Source of the DNA: Rhodobacter xanthinilyticus
Lineage (GTDB): Bacteria; Pseudomonadota; Alphaproteobacteria; Rhodobacterales; Rhodobacteraceae
Direction of reading: 5' to 3'
Assembly: GCF_001856665.1 (NCBI RefSeq)
Contig: NZ_CP017781.1
Span: forward strand, 2,868,001-2,932,000
DNA: 64,000 nt
Shown here in pieces: positions 21,157-29,219 of the stretch. The notes beneath the pieces are model-generated. The model made no database searches, was not told the DNA's origin, and saw only the letters and a list, made by a program, of their open reading frames with translations. Position 1 is the first letter of the stretch; each line of letters starts with the position of its first letter. The translations under genes were made by a program, and so were the position numbers.

Positions 21157-21858
21157 TCAGGGCTTGGGCGCCTCGGGGGCCTTGGCGGCCTCGACGCGGG
21201 CGGTTTTTTCCTCGCGCTTTTCCTCGCGCTTGGTGGCGATCTTGGCGCGGATCTTCTCGAGCCGTTCCTTCAGCCGGGTGCGGCGGCGCTTCTGATAGGC
21301 CTCGATGATCGGCAGCGAGATGTAATAGCAGATGACCCCCGCGATGATCCCCGGGATGAAGCCGCCGACCAGATAGGGCAGCCAGACATCCTTGAAGAAC
21401 ATCGCAAGCCCGCTCCATTCAGTATGGGCGGGGGTGAAGATCGCCACGATATTGTGTTTGAGATCATGGCCCGCGGCGAGGAAGGTCGCGCCGAGGCTGT
21501 CGCCGTGATGCAGGCCGGGGGTGCGGCCGAGCATCCAGTGGCCGAGCTTGACCGAGCTCACCGCGATGATCGGGAAGGTCACCGGGTTGCCGAAGAAGGT
21601 GGCCAGCAACGAGGCGAGCACATTGCCGCGCACCAAAAGCGCAACCGCCGCCGCCGAGAGGAAATGGAACCCGAAGAACGGCGTGAAGGAGATGAACACC
21701 CCGGCGAAAACGCCCCGCGCGATGCGGTGGGGGCGGTCGGGCAGGCGGTTCACGCGGTGCTTGACGTAATGGAACGCCCGCGTCCAGCCGGTTCGCGGCC
21801 ATATCGCCTCGCGCAGCGCCGTCAGCAGGGGGCGTTTATCGCGCCGTTTGAAAACCAC
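21157..21858 (-). CDS. DUF2062 membrane protein
   Basis: 233 residues. FHYVKHRVNRLPDRPHRIARGVFAGVF and SFTPFFGFHFLSAAAVALLVRGN with FFGNPVTFPIIA are DUF2062 hallmarks. At least three membrane segments lie between residues about 45 and 190. The C-terminal 45 residues are highly charged with repeated KREEKREEK, a likely cytoplasmic coil. Function is unknown. It follows rel by 35 bases, so it is probably transcribed with it. Confidence 0.88.
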   Translation of the reverse strand: MVFKRRDKRPLLTALREAIWPRTGWTRAFHYVKHRVNRLPDRPHRIARGVFAGVFISFTPFFGFHFLSAAAVALLVRGNVLASLLATFFGNPVTFPIIAVSSVKLGHWMLGRTPGLHHGDSLGATFLAAGHDLKHNIVAIFTPAHTEWSGLAMFFKDVWLPYLVGGFIPGIIAGVICYYISLPIIEAYQKRRRTRLKERLEKIRAKIATKREEKREEKTARVEAAKAPEAPKP

Positions 21859-21893
21859 CGTTCATCCTTTCGCCCCGCCGCCGGGGCGCCCGT

Positions 21894-24014
21894 TCAGGGC
21901 TTGCGCGCGAGATCCCGCCAGCGCTCGACCTGCGCCACATCCGTCTCGGCCTCCAGCGCCGTGAGCAGCGTGTGCAGATGTTCCGCGTCCCGCAACTCGA
22001 CCTCTACCACGAGGGAGTAAAAGTCCGGTTTCCGGTCGACGAAATGCAGATCCGAGATATTGGCCTTCTGGCCGCCGATCAAGCTGCAGATATGGCCGAG
22101 CACGCCGGCATCGTTCGAAATCGTGATCTTGAGCGCGGCGGTATAGACCGGCGGGTGCTGGCCGGGTTGCCAATGCACGTCGATCCAGCGGTCGGGCTGT
22201 TCCTCGAATTCCTCGAGCGCGGGGCAGTCGATCGCATGGATCACCACGCCCTGGCCGCGATAGGTGATGCCGACGATCCGCTCGCCGGGCAGCGGCTGGC
22301 AGCATTTCGCGCGTCGGAAGCTCTGATCGGCGCCGAGGCCCAGCACCGCGCGGGTGGGCTCGACGGTATCGACCGGCCCGCGCGCGGCGAGCTCGGGGTA
22401 GAGCGCCTCGATCACCTCGCGCGCCTTGAGTTCGGCCGAGCCGAGCCGGGCCAGAACCTCGATCTCATCGGGCAGGCCGAGGGTTTTCGCCGCGGTGCGC
22501 AGCGCCTTGTCGGTGACCTTGCGCCCGACATGTTCAAACGCCACCCGCGCGAGCTCGGAGCCGAGCTTGACGAAGCGGGTGCGGTCCTCCTCGCGCAGCG
22601 ATTTGCGGATCGAGGCCTTGGCGCGCCCGGTCGCCACGATATCGAGCCAAGTCGGCTGCGGGCGCTGGCCGGCGGCGGTGATCACCTCGACCGACTGGCC
22701 GTTCTTCAGCCGTGTCCAGAGCGGCACGCGGATCCCGTCGACCTTGGCGCCGACGCAGGAATTGCCGATACGGGTGTGGATCGCATAGGCGAAATCGATC
22801 GGCGTCGCGCCTTTGGGCAGCTTGATGACATCGCCCTTCGGGGTGAAGCAGAACACCTGGTCGGAATACATCTCGAGCTTGACGTTCTCGAGGAATTCAT
22901 CGTGATCGCCCTCGGCGAAGCGCTCGGTCAGCGAGGAGAGCCATTTCGCCGGGTCGACCGCGAAGGGGTTTTCGGTCTGCGCGCCATCGCGATAGGACCA
23001 ATGCGCCGCGACCCCGGCCTCGGCCACCTCATGCATCTGCCGGGTGCGGATCTGCACCTCGACGCGCTTGCCGTCGCGCCCCGAAACGGTGGTGTGGATC
23101 GAGCGGTAGCCGTTCGTCTTCGGCTGGCTGATGTAATCCTTGAACCGCCCGGGCACCGCGCGCCAGCGGTGGTGGATCAGCCCCAGCACCCGATAACAAT
23201 CCATCTCGCTCTGGGTGATCACCCGGAAGCCGTAGATATCGGAGAGCCGCGAAAACGCGAGCTGTTTCTCCTCCATCTTGCGCCAGATCGAATAGGGGCG
23301 CTTGGCGCGGCCGAAGACATCGGCGTCGATCTGCGCCTCTTCGAGCAGCAGCCGGATATCGGCGGTGATCTTCGGGATCACATCGCCCGATTCCTTTTGC
23401 AGGCTGACGAAGCGGCGGATGATCGAGGTGCGCGCCTCGTTGTTGAGCACCTTGAAGGCGAGGTCTTCGAGCTCCTCGCGCATCCATTGCATGCCCATCC
23501 GCCCGGCGAGCGGCGCGAAGATCTCCATCGTCTCGCGCGCCTTCTGGGCCTGTTTCTCGGGCCGCATCGAGCGGATCGTGCGCATGTTGTGCAGCCGGTC
23601 GGCGAGCTTGACGAGCAGCACCCGCAGATCCTTCGACATCGCCATGAACAGCTTGCGGAAATTCTCCGCCTGTTTCGAGGCCGCCGAGGAGAGCTGGAGA
23701 TTGGTGAGCTTGGTCACCCCGTCGATCAGATCGGCGATCTCGGCGCCGAACATCCCCGCGACCTCGGTATAGGTCGAGCGGGTGTCCTCGATCGTGTCAT
23801 GCAAGAGCGCGGTGACGATCGTGGCATCGTCGAGCCGCTGCTCGGTCAGGATCGCGGCGACCGCGACGGGATGGGAGAAATAGGGCTCGCCCGAGTGCCG
23901 GAACTGCCCGTCATGCATCTTCATCCCGTAGGCATAGGCCCGGCGGATCAGATCAGCATCGGTATGCGGATTGTAATTGCGGACGAGCGCGATCAGGTCT
24001 TCGACGTCGATCAT
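21894..24014 (-). CDS. rel: Bifunctional (p)ppGpp synthetase/hydrolase Rel
   Basis: 706 residues. The hydrolase HD motif is LLHDTIEDT (H72-D73) and the synthetase domain has RFKDYISQPKTNGYRSIHT. TGS (VFCFTPKGDVIKLPKGATPIDFAY) and a C-terminal ACT domain (LKITISNDAGVLGHICSLIG) follow. Alphaproteobacteria usually have one such enzyme, named Rel, RelA or SpoT, that both makes and destroys the alarmone. The HD residues are intact, so hydrolysis is expected. It lies 27 bases after rpoZ; RpoZ is one of the ppGpp binding partners of RNA polymerase, so the pair fits functionally. Confidence 0.95.
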   Translation of the reverse strand: MIDVEDLIALVRNYNPHTDADLIRRAYAYGMKMHDGQFRHSGEPYFSHPVAVAAILTEQRLDDATIVTALLHDTIEDTRSTYTEVAGMFGAEIADLIDGVTKLTNLQLSSAASKQAENFRKLFMAMSKDLRVLLVKLADRLHNMRTIRSMRPEKQAQKARETMEIFAPLAGRMGMQWMREELEDLAFKVLNNEARTSIIRRFVSLQKESGDVIPKITADIRLLLEEAQIDADVFGRAKRPYSIWRKMEEKQLAFSRLSDIYGFRVITQSEMDCYRVLGLIHHRWRAVPGRFKDYISQPKTNGYRSIHTTVSGRDGKRVEVQIRTRQMHEVAEAGVAAHWSYRDGAQTENPFAVDPAKWLSSLTERFAEGDHDEFLENVKLEMYSDQVFCFTPKGDVIKLPKGATPIDFAYAIHTRIGNSCVGAKVDGIRVPLWTRLKNGQSVEVITAAGQRPQPTWLDIVATGRAKASIRKSLREEDRTRFVKLGSELARVAFEHVGRKVTDKALRTAAKTLGLPDEIEVLARLGSAELKAREVIEALYPELAARGPVDTVEPTRAVLGLGADQSFRRAKCCQPLPGERIVGITYRGQGVVIHAIDCPALEEFEEQPDRWIDVHWQPGQHPPVYTAALKITISNDAGVLGHICSLIGGQKANISDLHFVDRKPDFYSLVVEVELRDAEHLHTLLTALEAETDVAQVERWRDLARKP

Positions 24015-24041
24015 CTCGCGCTCTGTCCCCCTGTCTTGACG

Positions 24042-24395
24042 TCAGTCGCGGCCCTGCGCGTCCATCAGCGCGCGCAGCATGCGCTCCTCGCTCATGTCGT
24101 CTTCCTTCGGCGCATCGACCTCGCCGCCCATCAGGAGCGACATCGCATCGTCCTCGGGCTCGTCAACCTCGATCTGGGTCTGGTTGCTCTCGATCAGCCG
24201 CTCGCGCAGATCGTCCGCCGACTGCGTTTCCTCGGCGATCTCGCGCAGCGCGCAGACCGGGTTCTTGTCATTGTCGCGCTCGATGGTCAGCGCCGCACCG
24301 GCGGCGATTTCGCGCGCACGATGGGCAGCCAGCATCACCAGCTCGAAACGGTTCGGGACCTTGTCAACGCAATCTTCAACCGTCACGCGGGCCAT
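24042..24395 (-). CDS. rpoZ: RNA polymerase omega subunit
   Basis: 117 residues from the ATG at 24395. [30 protein letters not shown] is the omega core, and the C-terminal half is acidic and variable, as in other Rhodobacterales. A second ATG is at 24401, but the AGGAG ribosome site touches it; the spacing of six bases to 24395 is normal. Omega assists RNA polymerase assembly and forms a ppGpp site with beta-prime. It is transcribed with rel. Confidence 0.95.
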   Translation of the reverse strand: MARVTVEDCVDKVPNRFELVMLAAHRAREIAAGAALTIERDNDKNPVCALREIAEETQSADDLRERLIESNQTQIEVDEPEDDAMSLLMGGEVDAPKEDDMSEERMLRALMDAQGRD

Positions 24396-24433
24396 CGGCA
24401 TCTCCTGTCAGGATTTGGGAGGTGTGAGCGGCC

Positions 24434-24462
24434 TATTTAGGCGCTCGTCAAGCGCTTGACAA
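24434..24462 (-). promoter_or_regulatory. Candidate sigma-70 promoter of rpoZ-rel
   Basis: On the minus strand, TTGTCA (24462-24457) and TAAATA (24439-24434) are separated by 17 bases. The -10 is 39 bases upstream of the rpoZ start. The -35 lies in a run of CGCTTG/CAAGCG repeats, which could also be an operator. Confidence 0.65.
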
Positions 24463-24466
24463 GCGG

Positions 24467-25051
24467 TCAATCCGCCGCAAAGGGCGCCTCGAAAGGGTGC
24501 AAAGCCGCTTTTTCGGCCTCGGGGAGGCGTTTTGCCATTGCCGCGACGGTTTCTCCGGTGACCGGGTGGCGCCAGCCCGGCGCGATCTCGGCGAGGGGAA
24601 TCAGCACGAAGGCGCGCTCGGCCAGCCGCGGATGCGGCAACACAAGCCGCCCCGGCGCCTCGCGCATCTGCGCCTCGAGCGGCAGCGCGCGCCAGGCGTC
24701 GAAGGTCTCGCGATCGGGCAGAACCGCCGCCCCCGCCGCGATCAGGTCGAGATCGATCTTGCGCGCCTCCCAGCGCCGCGCGCGCACCCGCCCAAGGCTC
24801 TCCTCGACCCGGTGCAGCGCCTCGAGCGCCGCCTCGGGCGCCATCTCGCCCGCCACCACCGCCGCCGCGTTCACATAATCGGGCCCCGACCCCGCCGGGA
24901 AAGCCGGCGAGCGATAGAACCGGCTGACCGCGCGCAAAGAAAGCCCCTGCCCGCCCAGCCGCGCCAGCGCCGCGACCAGCGTCTGCGCCGGCGAGCCGAC
25001 CTCCGAGGGAAGGTTCGCACCGAGCGCAATCAAGAAACCGCTATTGAACAT
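24467..25051 (-). CDS. folK: 2-Amino-4-hydroxy-6-hydroxymethyldihydropteridine pyrophosphokinase
   Basis: 194 residues from the ATG at 25051. FLIALGANLPSE, YRSPAFPAGSGPDYVNAAA, LGRVRARRWEARKIDLDLI and LVLPHPRLAERAFVLIPLAEI are HPPK signatures. It transfers pyrophosphate from ATP to the pterin in folate synthesis. It lies 71 bases upstream of the rpoZ coding region and is divergent from the NYN gene. Upstream open codons to 25159 carry no similarity. Confidence 0.95.
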   Translation of the reverse strand: MFNSGFLIALGANLPSEVGSPAQTLVAALARLGGQGLSLRAVSRFYRSPAFPAGSGPDYVNAAAVVAGEMAPEAALEALHRVEESLGRVRARRWEARKIDLDLIAAGAAVLPDRETFDAWRALPLEAQMREAPGRLVLPHPRLAERAFVLIPLAEIAPGWRHPVTGETVAAMAKRLPEAEKAALHPFEAPFAAD

Positions 25052-25187
25052 AAAGACAGATACCCTTGCCCGGAGGCCCTTGCTATGTCGGTCGACGGAA
25101 ACGCATCCCGTCGGCGTAATTGGTGATTCAAGTGCCCGCGTCAACCACCCCGGACGCATTCGATGGGCCTGTTGAAAGGACTGATTG

Positions 25188-25748
25188 ATGTTTTACAAGG
25201 ACGAACGGCTTGCGCTGTTCATCGACGGGTCGAACCTTTACGCAGCCGCGAAAGCGCTCGGGTTTGACATCGATTATAAACTCCTGCGCCAGGAATTCGA
25301 ACGCCGCGGCAAGCTGGTGCGGGCGTTCTACTATACTGCGCTTCTGGAAAACGAGGAATATTCGCCGATCCGCCCGCTGGTCGACTGGCTCCATTACAAC
25401 GGCTACGCCATGGTGACCAAACCCGCCAAGGAATACACCGACTCGATGGGCCGGCGGAAGGTCAAGGGCAACATGGATATCGAGCTGGCCGTGAACGCGA
25501 TGGAACTCGCGCCGCGGCTCGACCATGCGGTGCTGTTCTCCGGCGACGGCGATTTCCGCCCGCTGGTCGAGGCGCTGCAACGGATGGGCGTGCGCGTCTC
25601 GGTGGTCTCGACGATCCGCTCGCAGCCGCCGATGATCGCCGATGAACTGCGCCGCCAGGCCGACAATTTCATCGAACTCGACGCGCTGCGCGACGTGATC
25701 GGCCGCCCCCCGCGCGAGCCGCGCGAGGGCGACAGCACCGAGGCCTGA
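25188..25748 (+). CDS. NYN (LabA/DUF88-type) domain protein
   Basis: 186 residues from the ATG at 25188; AAGGA is seven bases upstream. LALFIDGSNLYAAAKALGF begins a PIN-like NYN fold, with acidic residues in DIELAVNAMELA and FSGDGDFRPLVEALQ that would bind metal. These proteins are predicted or proven endoribonucleases acting on structured RNA. The family is widespread in alphaproteobacteria, commonly beside folK as here. A terminator and an inverted repeat pair follow. Confidence 0.88.
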   Translation: MFYKDERLALFIDGSNLYAAAKALGFDIDYKLLRQEFERRGKLVRAFYYTALLENEEYSPIRPLVDWLHYNGYAMVTKPAKEYTDSMGRRKVKGNMDIELAVNAMELAPRLDHAVLFSGDGDFRPLVEALQRMGVRVSVVSTIRSQPPMIADELRRQADNFIELDALRDVIGRPPREPREGDSTEA

Positions 25749-25767
25749 GTCGGACCCCAACCAGATC

Positions 25768-25803
25768 AAGGGGCGTGCGGACACCCGCGCGCCCCTTTGT
25801 CTT
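25768..25803 (+). terminator. Intrinsic terminator after the NYN gene
   Basis: Stem AAGGGGCG (25768-25775) / CGCCCCTT (25790-25797), with an inner GCGG / CCGC stem, followed by TGTCTT. It lies 20 bases after the stop. Confidence 0.85.
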
Positions 25804-25827
25804 GCGCGCCCCCAGCCCCGCCGGAGC

Positions 25828-25886
25828 TTGCGTATTTATCACCAAGAAGAAACAGCCCTCGCTTCTTCTTGGCCCAAATACGCAAA
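25828..25886. repeat. Intergenic element, CCAAATACGC subtype, inverted pair A2
   Basis: Arms 25828-25854 (minus-oriented) and 25861-25886 (plus-oriented, GCTTCTTCTTGG then CCCAAATACGCAAA) are imperfect inverted copies separated by only 6 bases. The same module as at 21056 and 36184. It lies between the NYN terminator and ispH, both plus-strand genes. Confidence 0.85.
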
Positions 25887-25961
25887 TGCGCCCGCGCAAC
25901 CCGCACTGGACGCGGGCAGGCGCGCGCATTAGGTCTGGTCCGGGCCGAACAGGAGACCGCC

Positions 25962-26906
25962 ATGACCGCTTTGACCCTCTACCTCGCCGCGCCGCGCGGC
26001 TTTTGCGCGGGCGTCGACCGCGCGATCAAGATCGTCGAGATGGCGATCGAGAAATGGGGGGCGCCGGTCTATGTCCGCCATGAGATCGTGCACAACAAAT
26101 TCGTGGTCGACAGCCTGCGCGAGAAAGGCGCGGTCTTCGTCGAGGAGCTCGACGAATGCCCCGATGACCGGCCGGTGATCTTCTCGGCCCATGGCGTGCC
26201 GAAATCGGTGCCCGCCGAGGCCAGCCGCCGCGAGATGGTTTTTGTCGATGCGACCTGCCCGCTCGTCTCCAAGGTCCATATCGAGGCCGAGCGCCACCAT
26301 GCCGAGGGCTTGCAGATGGTGATGATCGGCCACGCCGGCCACCCCGAGGTGCTCGGCACGATGGGCCAGCTGCCCGAGGGCGAGGTCTTGCTCGTCGAAA
26401 CCGTCGAGGATGTCGCCCATCTGGCGCCGCGCGACCCCGCGCGCCTCGCCTTCATCACGCAAACCACGCTCTCGGTCGATGATACCGCGGGGATCGTGGC
26501 GGCGCTGAAGGCGCGGTTTCCGGGCATCGTCGGCCCCGCCAAGGAAGACATCTGCTATGCCACCACCAACCGCCAGGCCGCGGTCAAGGCGATCGCGCCG
26601 AAGATCGACGCGCTGTTGGTGATCGGCGCGCCGAACAGCTCGAACTCGCGCCGCCTCGTCGAGGTCGGGCGCGCGGCGGGCTGCGCCTATGCCCAGCTCG
26701 TGCAGCGCGCCGAGGATATCGACTGGCGCGCCCTCGAGGGGATCACCACGGTCGGCGTCACCGCCGGCGCCTCGGCGCCCGAGGTGCTGATCGAGGAGGT
26801 GATCGACGCCTTCCGCTCGCGTTTCGAGCTGACCGTCGAACTCGTCGAAACCGCGCGCGAAGACATCGAATTCAAGGTGCCGCGGGTGCTGAGGGCCGCG
26901 CAATGA
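25962..26906 (+). CDS. ispH: 4-Hydroxy-3-methylbut-2-enyl diphosphate reductase
   Basis: 314 residues from the ATG at 25962, with AGGAG upstream. It makes IPP and DMAPP in the last step of the MEP isoprenoid pathway. The three cluster cysteines are C15 in GFCAGV, one in [11 protein letters not shown], and one in [26 protein letters not shown] and [16 protein letters not shown] complete the family pattern. It overlaps the LysE-family gene by 4 bases. Confidence 0.96.
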   Translation: MTALTLYLAAPRGFCAGVDRAIKIVEMAIEKWGAPVYVRHEIVHNKFVVDSLREKGAVFVEELDECPDDRPVIFSAHGVPKSVPAEASRREMVFVDATCPLVSKVHIEAERHHAEGLQMVMIGHAGHPEVLGTMGQLPEGEVLLVETVEDVAHLAPRDPARLAFITQTTLSVDDTAGIVAALKARFPGIVGPAKEDICYATTNRQAAVKAIAPKIDALLVIGAPNSSNSRRLVEVGRAAGCAYAQLVQRAEDIDWRALEGITTVGVTAGASAPEVLIEEVIDAFRSRFELTVELVETAREDIEFKVPRVLRAAQ

Positions 26907-27505
26907 GCCTCGATTACCTGCTCACCGTGCTGATCGTCTGCCTCGCGCCGGGGATCGGCGTGGTCTACACGCTCTCGGTCACCCTCGGCCAGGGCCTGCG
27001 CGCGGGCGTTCTGGCGGCCTTCGGCTGCACGCTGGCGACGCTCGTCCATCTCGGCGTGGCGATGGCCGGGCTCGCGGCGCTGCTGCACAGCTCGGCGGTG
27101 CTCTTTCAGGCGGTGAAATTCGCGGGCGTGGCCTATCTGGCCTGGATGGCCTGGGGCACGCTGCGCGGCTCGGGCGGGCTCACGCTGACCGCCGCCGCCC
27201 CGCAACCCGCCGCCCGGATCATCCGCCGGGGCGTGACGCTGAACCTGCTCAACCCGAAAATCCCGATGTTTTTCATGGCCTTCCTGCCGCAGTTCATGGC
27301 GCCGACCGATGGGCTCGCGGGCATGGCCTGGCTCGGCGCGGGCTTTGCCGCGATGACCTTCGTGACCTTCCTCCTCTATGCCGGGCTCGCAGCCTCGGGG
27401 CGCGAGGCGGTGCTCTCGCGGCCCGTCGTGATGGCCTGGATGCGGCGCGCCTTTGCCGCGAGTTTCGCCGCCCTCGGGCTGCGTCTGGCGATGGAGCGCG
27501 CCTGA
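26903..27505 (+). CDS. LysE/RhtB-family exporter
   Basis: 200 residues with about six hydrophobic segments. [18 protein letters not shown] at the N-terminus and [23 protein letters not shown] are the hallmark motifs of LysE/RhtB amino acid exporters in the inner membrane. The substrate cannot be read from sequence; homoserine, threonine and similar compounds are typical. It lies inside an ispH-rnhA operon, overlapping both neighbours. Confidence 0.88.
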   Translation: MSLDYLLTVLIVCLAPGIGVVYTLSVTLGQGLRAGVLAAFGCTLATLVHLGVAMAGLAALLHSSAVLFQAVKFAGVAYLAWMAWGTLRGSGGLTLTAAAPQPAARIIRRGVTLNLLNPKIPMFFMAFLPQFMAPTDGLAGMAWLGAGFAAMTFVTFLLYAGLAASGREAVLSRPVVMAWMRRAFAASFAALGLRLAMERA

Positions 27506-27954
27506 TGGAGCTGCATGCCTGGACGGATGGCGCCTGCTCGGGCAACCCGGGCCCGGGCGGCTGGGGGGTGTTGATGCGCGCGATGGAGGGCGGCGCGGTC
27601 GTCAAGGAGCGAGAGCTGAGCGGCGGCGAGGCCGCGACCACCAACAACCGCATGGAGCTCTTGGCGGCGATCGCAGCGCTCGAGGCGCTCAGCCGGCCCG
27701 CCGAGATCACCATCACCACCGACAGCGCCTATGTGAAGAACGGCGTCACCGGCTGGATCCATGGCTGGAAGCGCAACGGCTGGAAAACCGCGGACCGCAA
27801 GCCGGTGAAGAACACCGACCTCTGGCAGCGCCTCGACGAAGTGCAGGCGCGTCACAAGGTCACCTGGAAATGGATCAAGGGCCACGCCGGCCACGCCGAG
27901 AACGAGCGCGCCGACGAGCTCGCCCGCGCCGGCATGGCGCCCTTCAAGGGCTGA
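27505..27954 (+). CDS. rnhA: Ribonuclease HI
   Basis: 149 residues. The four acidic catalytic residues are visible: D8 in [17 protein letters not shown] in [11 protein letters not shown] in TTDSAYV, and D in ERADELA. It degrades RNA in RNA-DNA hybrids. The start shares one base with the previous stop (TGATG). It ends 3 bases from the lrgB end, tail to tail, with no obvious terminator. Confidence 0.96.
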   Translation: MELHAWTDGACSGNPGPGGWGVLMRAMEGGAVVKERELSGGEAATTNNRMELLAAIAALEALSRPAEITITTDSAYVKNGVTGWIHGWKRNGWKTADRKPVKNTDLWQRLDEVQARHKVTWKWIKGHAGHAENERADELARAGMAPFKG

Positions 27955-27957
27955 GCC

Positions 27958-28674
27958 TCACTGAAAGAGATGCAGCACGAGCGGCGCCAGAAACGCCGTG
28001 AGAACGGCGTTCAGCCCCATCCCGATCGAGGCGAAAACCCCCGCCGTATCATGCACTTGAAAGGCGCGTGCGGTGCCGATCCCATGGGCCGCGACGCCGG
28101 TCGCGAAGCCGCGCGCGCGCCAGTCGGTCAGCCCCAGCGCGTTGAGCATCGGGGTGACGAAGATCGCGCCGATCATGCCGGTGAGCAGCACCAGCACCGC
28201 GGTCAGCGTCGGCTGGCCGCCGAGCTGCTCGGAGATCCCGATCGCGACCGGCGCGGTGGCCGATTTCGGCGCGAGCGTGGCGAGAAGCTGCGGCCCCGCG
28301 CCGAGCGCCTTCGCGATCGCCAGAGCCGAGGCCACCGCCGTGAACGACCCCGCCAGAAGCGCCGCCGCGATCGGCACGATCGCGCGCCGGATCGCATGGA
28401 GGTTGGCCTGCAACGGCACCGCAAGGCACACGGTCGCCGGCCCGAGCATGAAATGGACGAATTGCGCGCCCTCGAAATAGCTCGCATAGGGCGTGGCCGT
28501 CGCCTCGAGCAAGATCGCGAGCAAGATCACCGCGATCATCACCGGGTTGGCGAAGGGCGCCCGCCCCGTGGCGCGAAAGAGCGCATCCCCCGCCCAATAG
28601 GCAAAGAGCGTGGCGCAAAGCCACAGCAGCGGTTTCGAGGCGAGATAGGACCAGATCAGCGCGGCATCAGACAT
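27958..28674 (-). CDS. lrgB: LrgB/CidB-family membrane protein
   Basis: 238 residues, mostly hydrophobic with about seven segments. EGAQFVHFMLGPATVCLAVPL, ALAPKSATAPVAIGIS-type and GFATGVAAHGIGTARAF are LrgB hallmarks. In Staphylococcus LrgAB modulates murein hydrolase release; in plants the fused homologue carries glycolate/glycerate, so transport of small organic acids is an alternative. It overlaps lrgA by 8 bases. Confidence 0.9.
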   Translation of the reverse strand: MSDAALIWSYLASKPLLWLCATLFAYWAGDALFRATGRAPFANPVMIAVILLAILLEATATPYASYFEGAQFVHFMLGPATVCLAVPLQANLHAIRRAIVPIAAALLAGSFTAVASALAIAKALGAGPQLLATLAPKSATAPVAIGISEQLGGQPTLTAVLVLLTGMIGAIFVTPMLNALGLTDWRARGFATGVAAHGIGTARAFQVHDTAGVFASIGMGLNAVLTAFLAPLVLHLFQ

Positions 28675-29023
28675 CGTCGCGGCTCCCCACGGCGCGGGCG
28701 ACGAGGGTGAAGGTCACCGCCCCGACGATGATCGCCAGAAGCGTCGAGCCGACGAGCGAGAGCGCGAGCGCGAGCCCATGGCTCGCCAGCGTCGGCAGAT
28801 GCGCGACCACGCCCACCCCGGCGGGCACGAAAAGGAGCGAGAGATGCTGCAAGAGCCCCTGCGCGGTGGGCTTGATGAGCGCACCGAGCCGCGGCGAGAG
28901 CGCGAGCGCGACGACCATCGCGATCATCCCCAGCACCGGCCCCGGCAGCGGCAGCCCGAGCGCGCGGGAGACCACCTCCCCCACCAGTTGAAACAGCAAA
29001 ACGATCGCTAGCGCGGCAACCAT
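28667..29023 (-). CDS. lrgA: LrgA/CidA-family membrane protein
   Basis: 118 residues from the ATG at 29023, four membrane segments. LFQLVGEVVSRALGLPLPGPVLGMI and LLFVPAGVGVVAHLP are typical of the LrgA/CidA holin-like family. It works with LrgB, with which it overlaps. It is divergent from smc. A longer frame upstream to 29542 runs antisense through smc and is not coding. Confidence 0.9.
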   Translation of the reverse strand: MVAALAIVLLFQLVGEVVSRALGLPLPGPVLGMIAMVVALALSPRLGALIKPTAQGLLQHLSLLFVPAGVGVVAHLPTLASHGLALALSLVGSTLLAIIVGAVTFTLVARAVGSRDDV

Positions 29024-29219
29024 GCGCCCCCTCCTTCGGCCAGAACCGGCCAAGGCTACGCCCCCGGCCCCGCGCGCGAAACCCCAAAATGCGCCCCCGC
29101 GCGGGATATATCTTGTGGATAACCGCGGGCCCCGCGCGAGATCATGGGGCGCGGCGTTGACTCCGGCGCGCGCACAAAACACACTCGCCCCCACCCTCGC
29201 GGAATCGAAAGGCCCGCTC

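Noticed and set aside
21972-24440. An 822-codon plus-strand frame opposite rel and rpoZ
   Set aside because: It has no domain and is the GC3-driven antisense of two well-recognised genes.
27955-27957. Terminator between rnhA and lrgB
   Set aside because: Only 3 bases separate the stops, and no stem with a T-run is visible.
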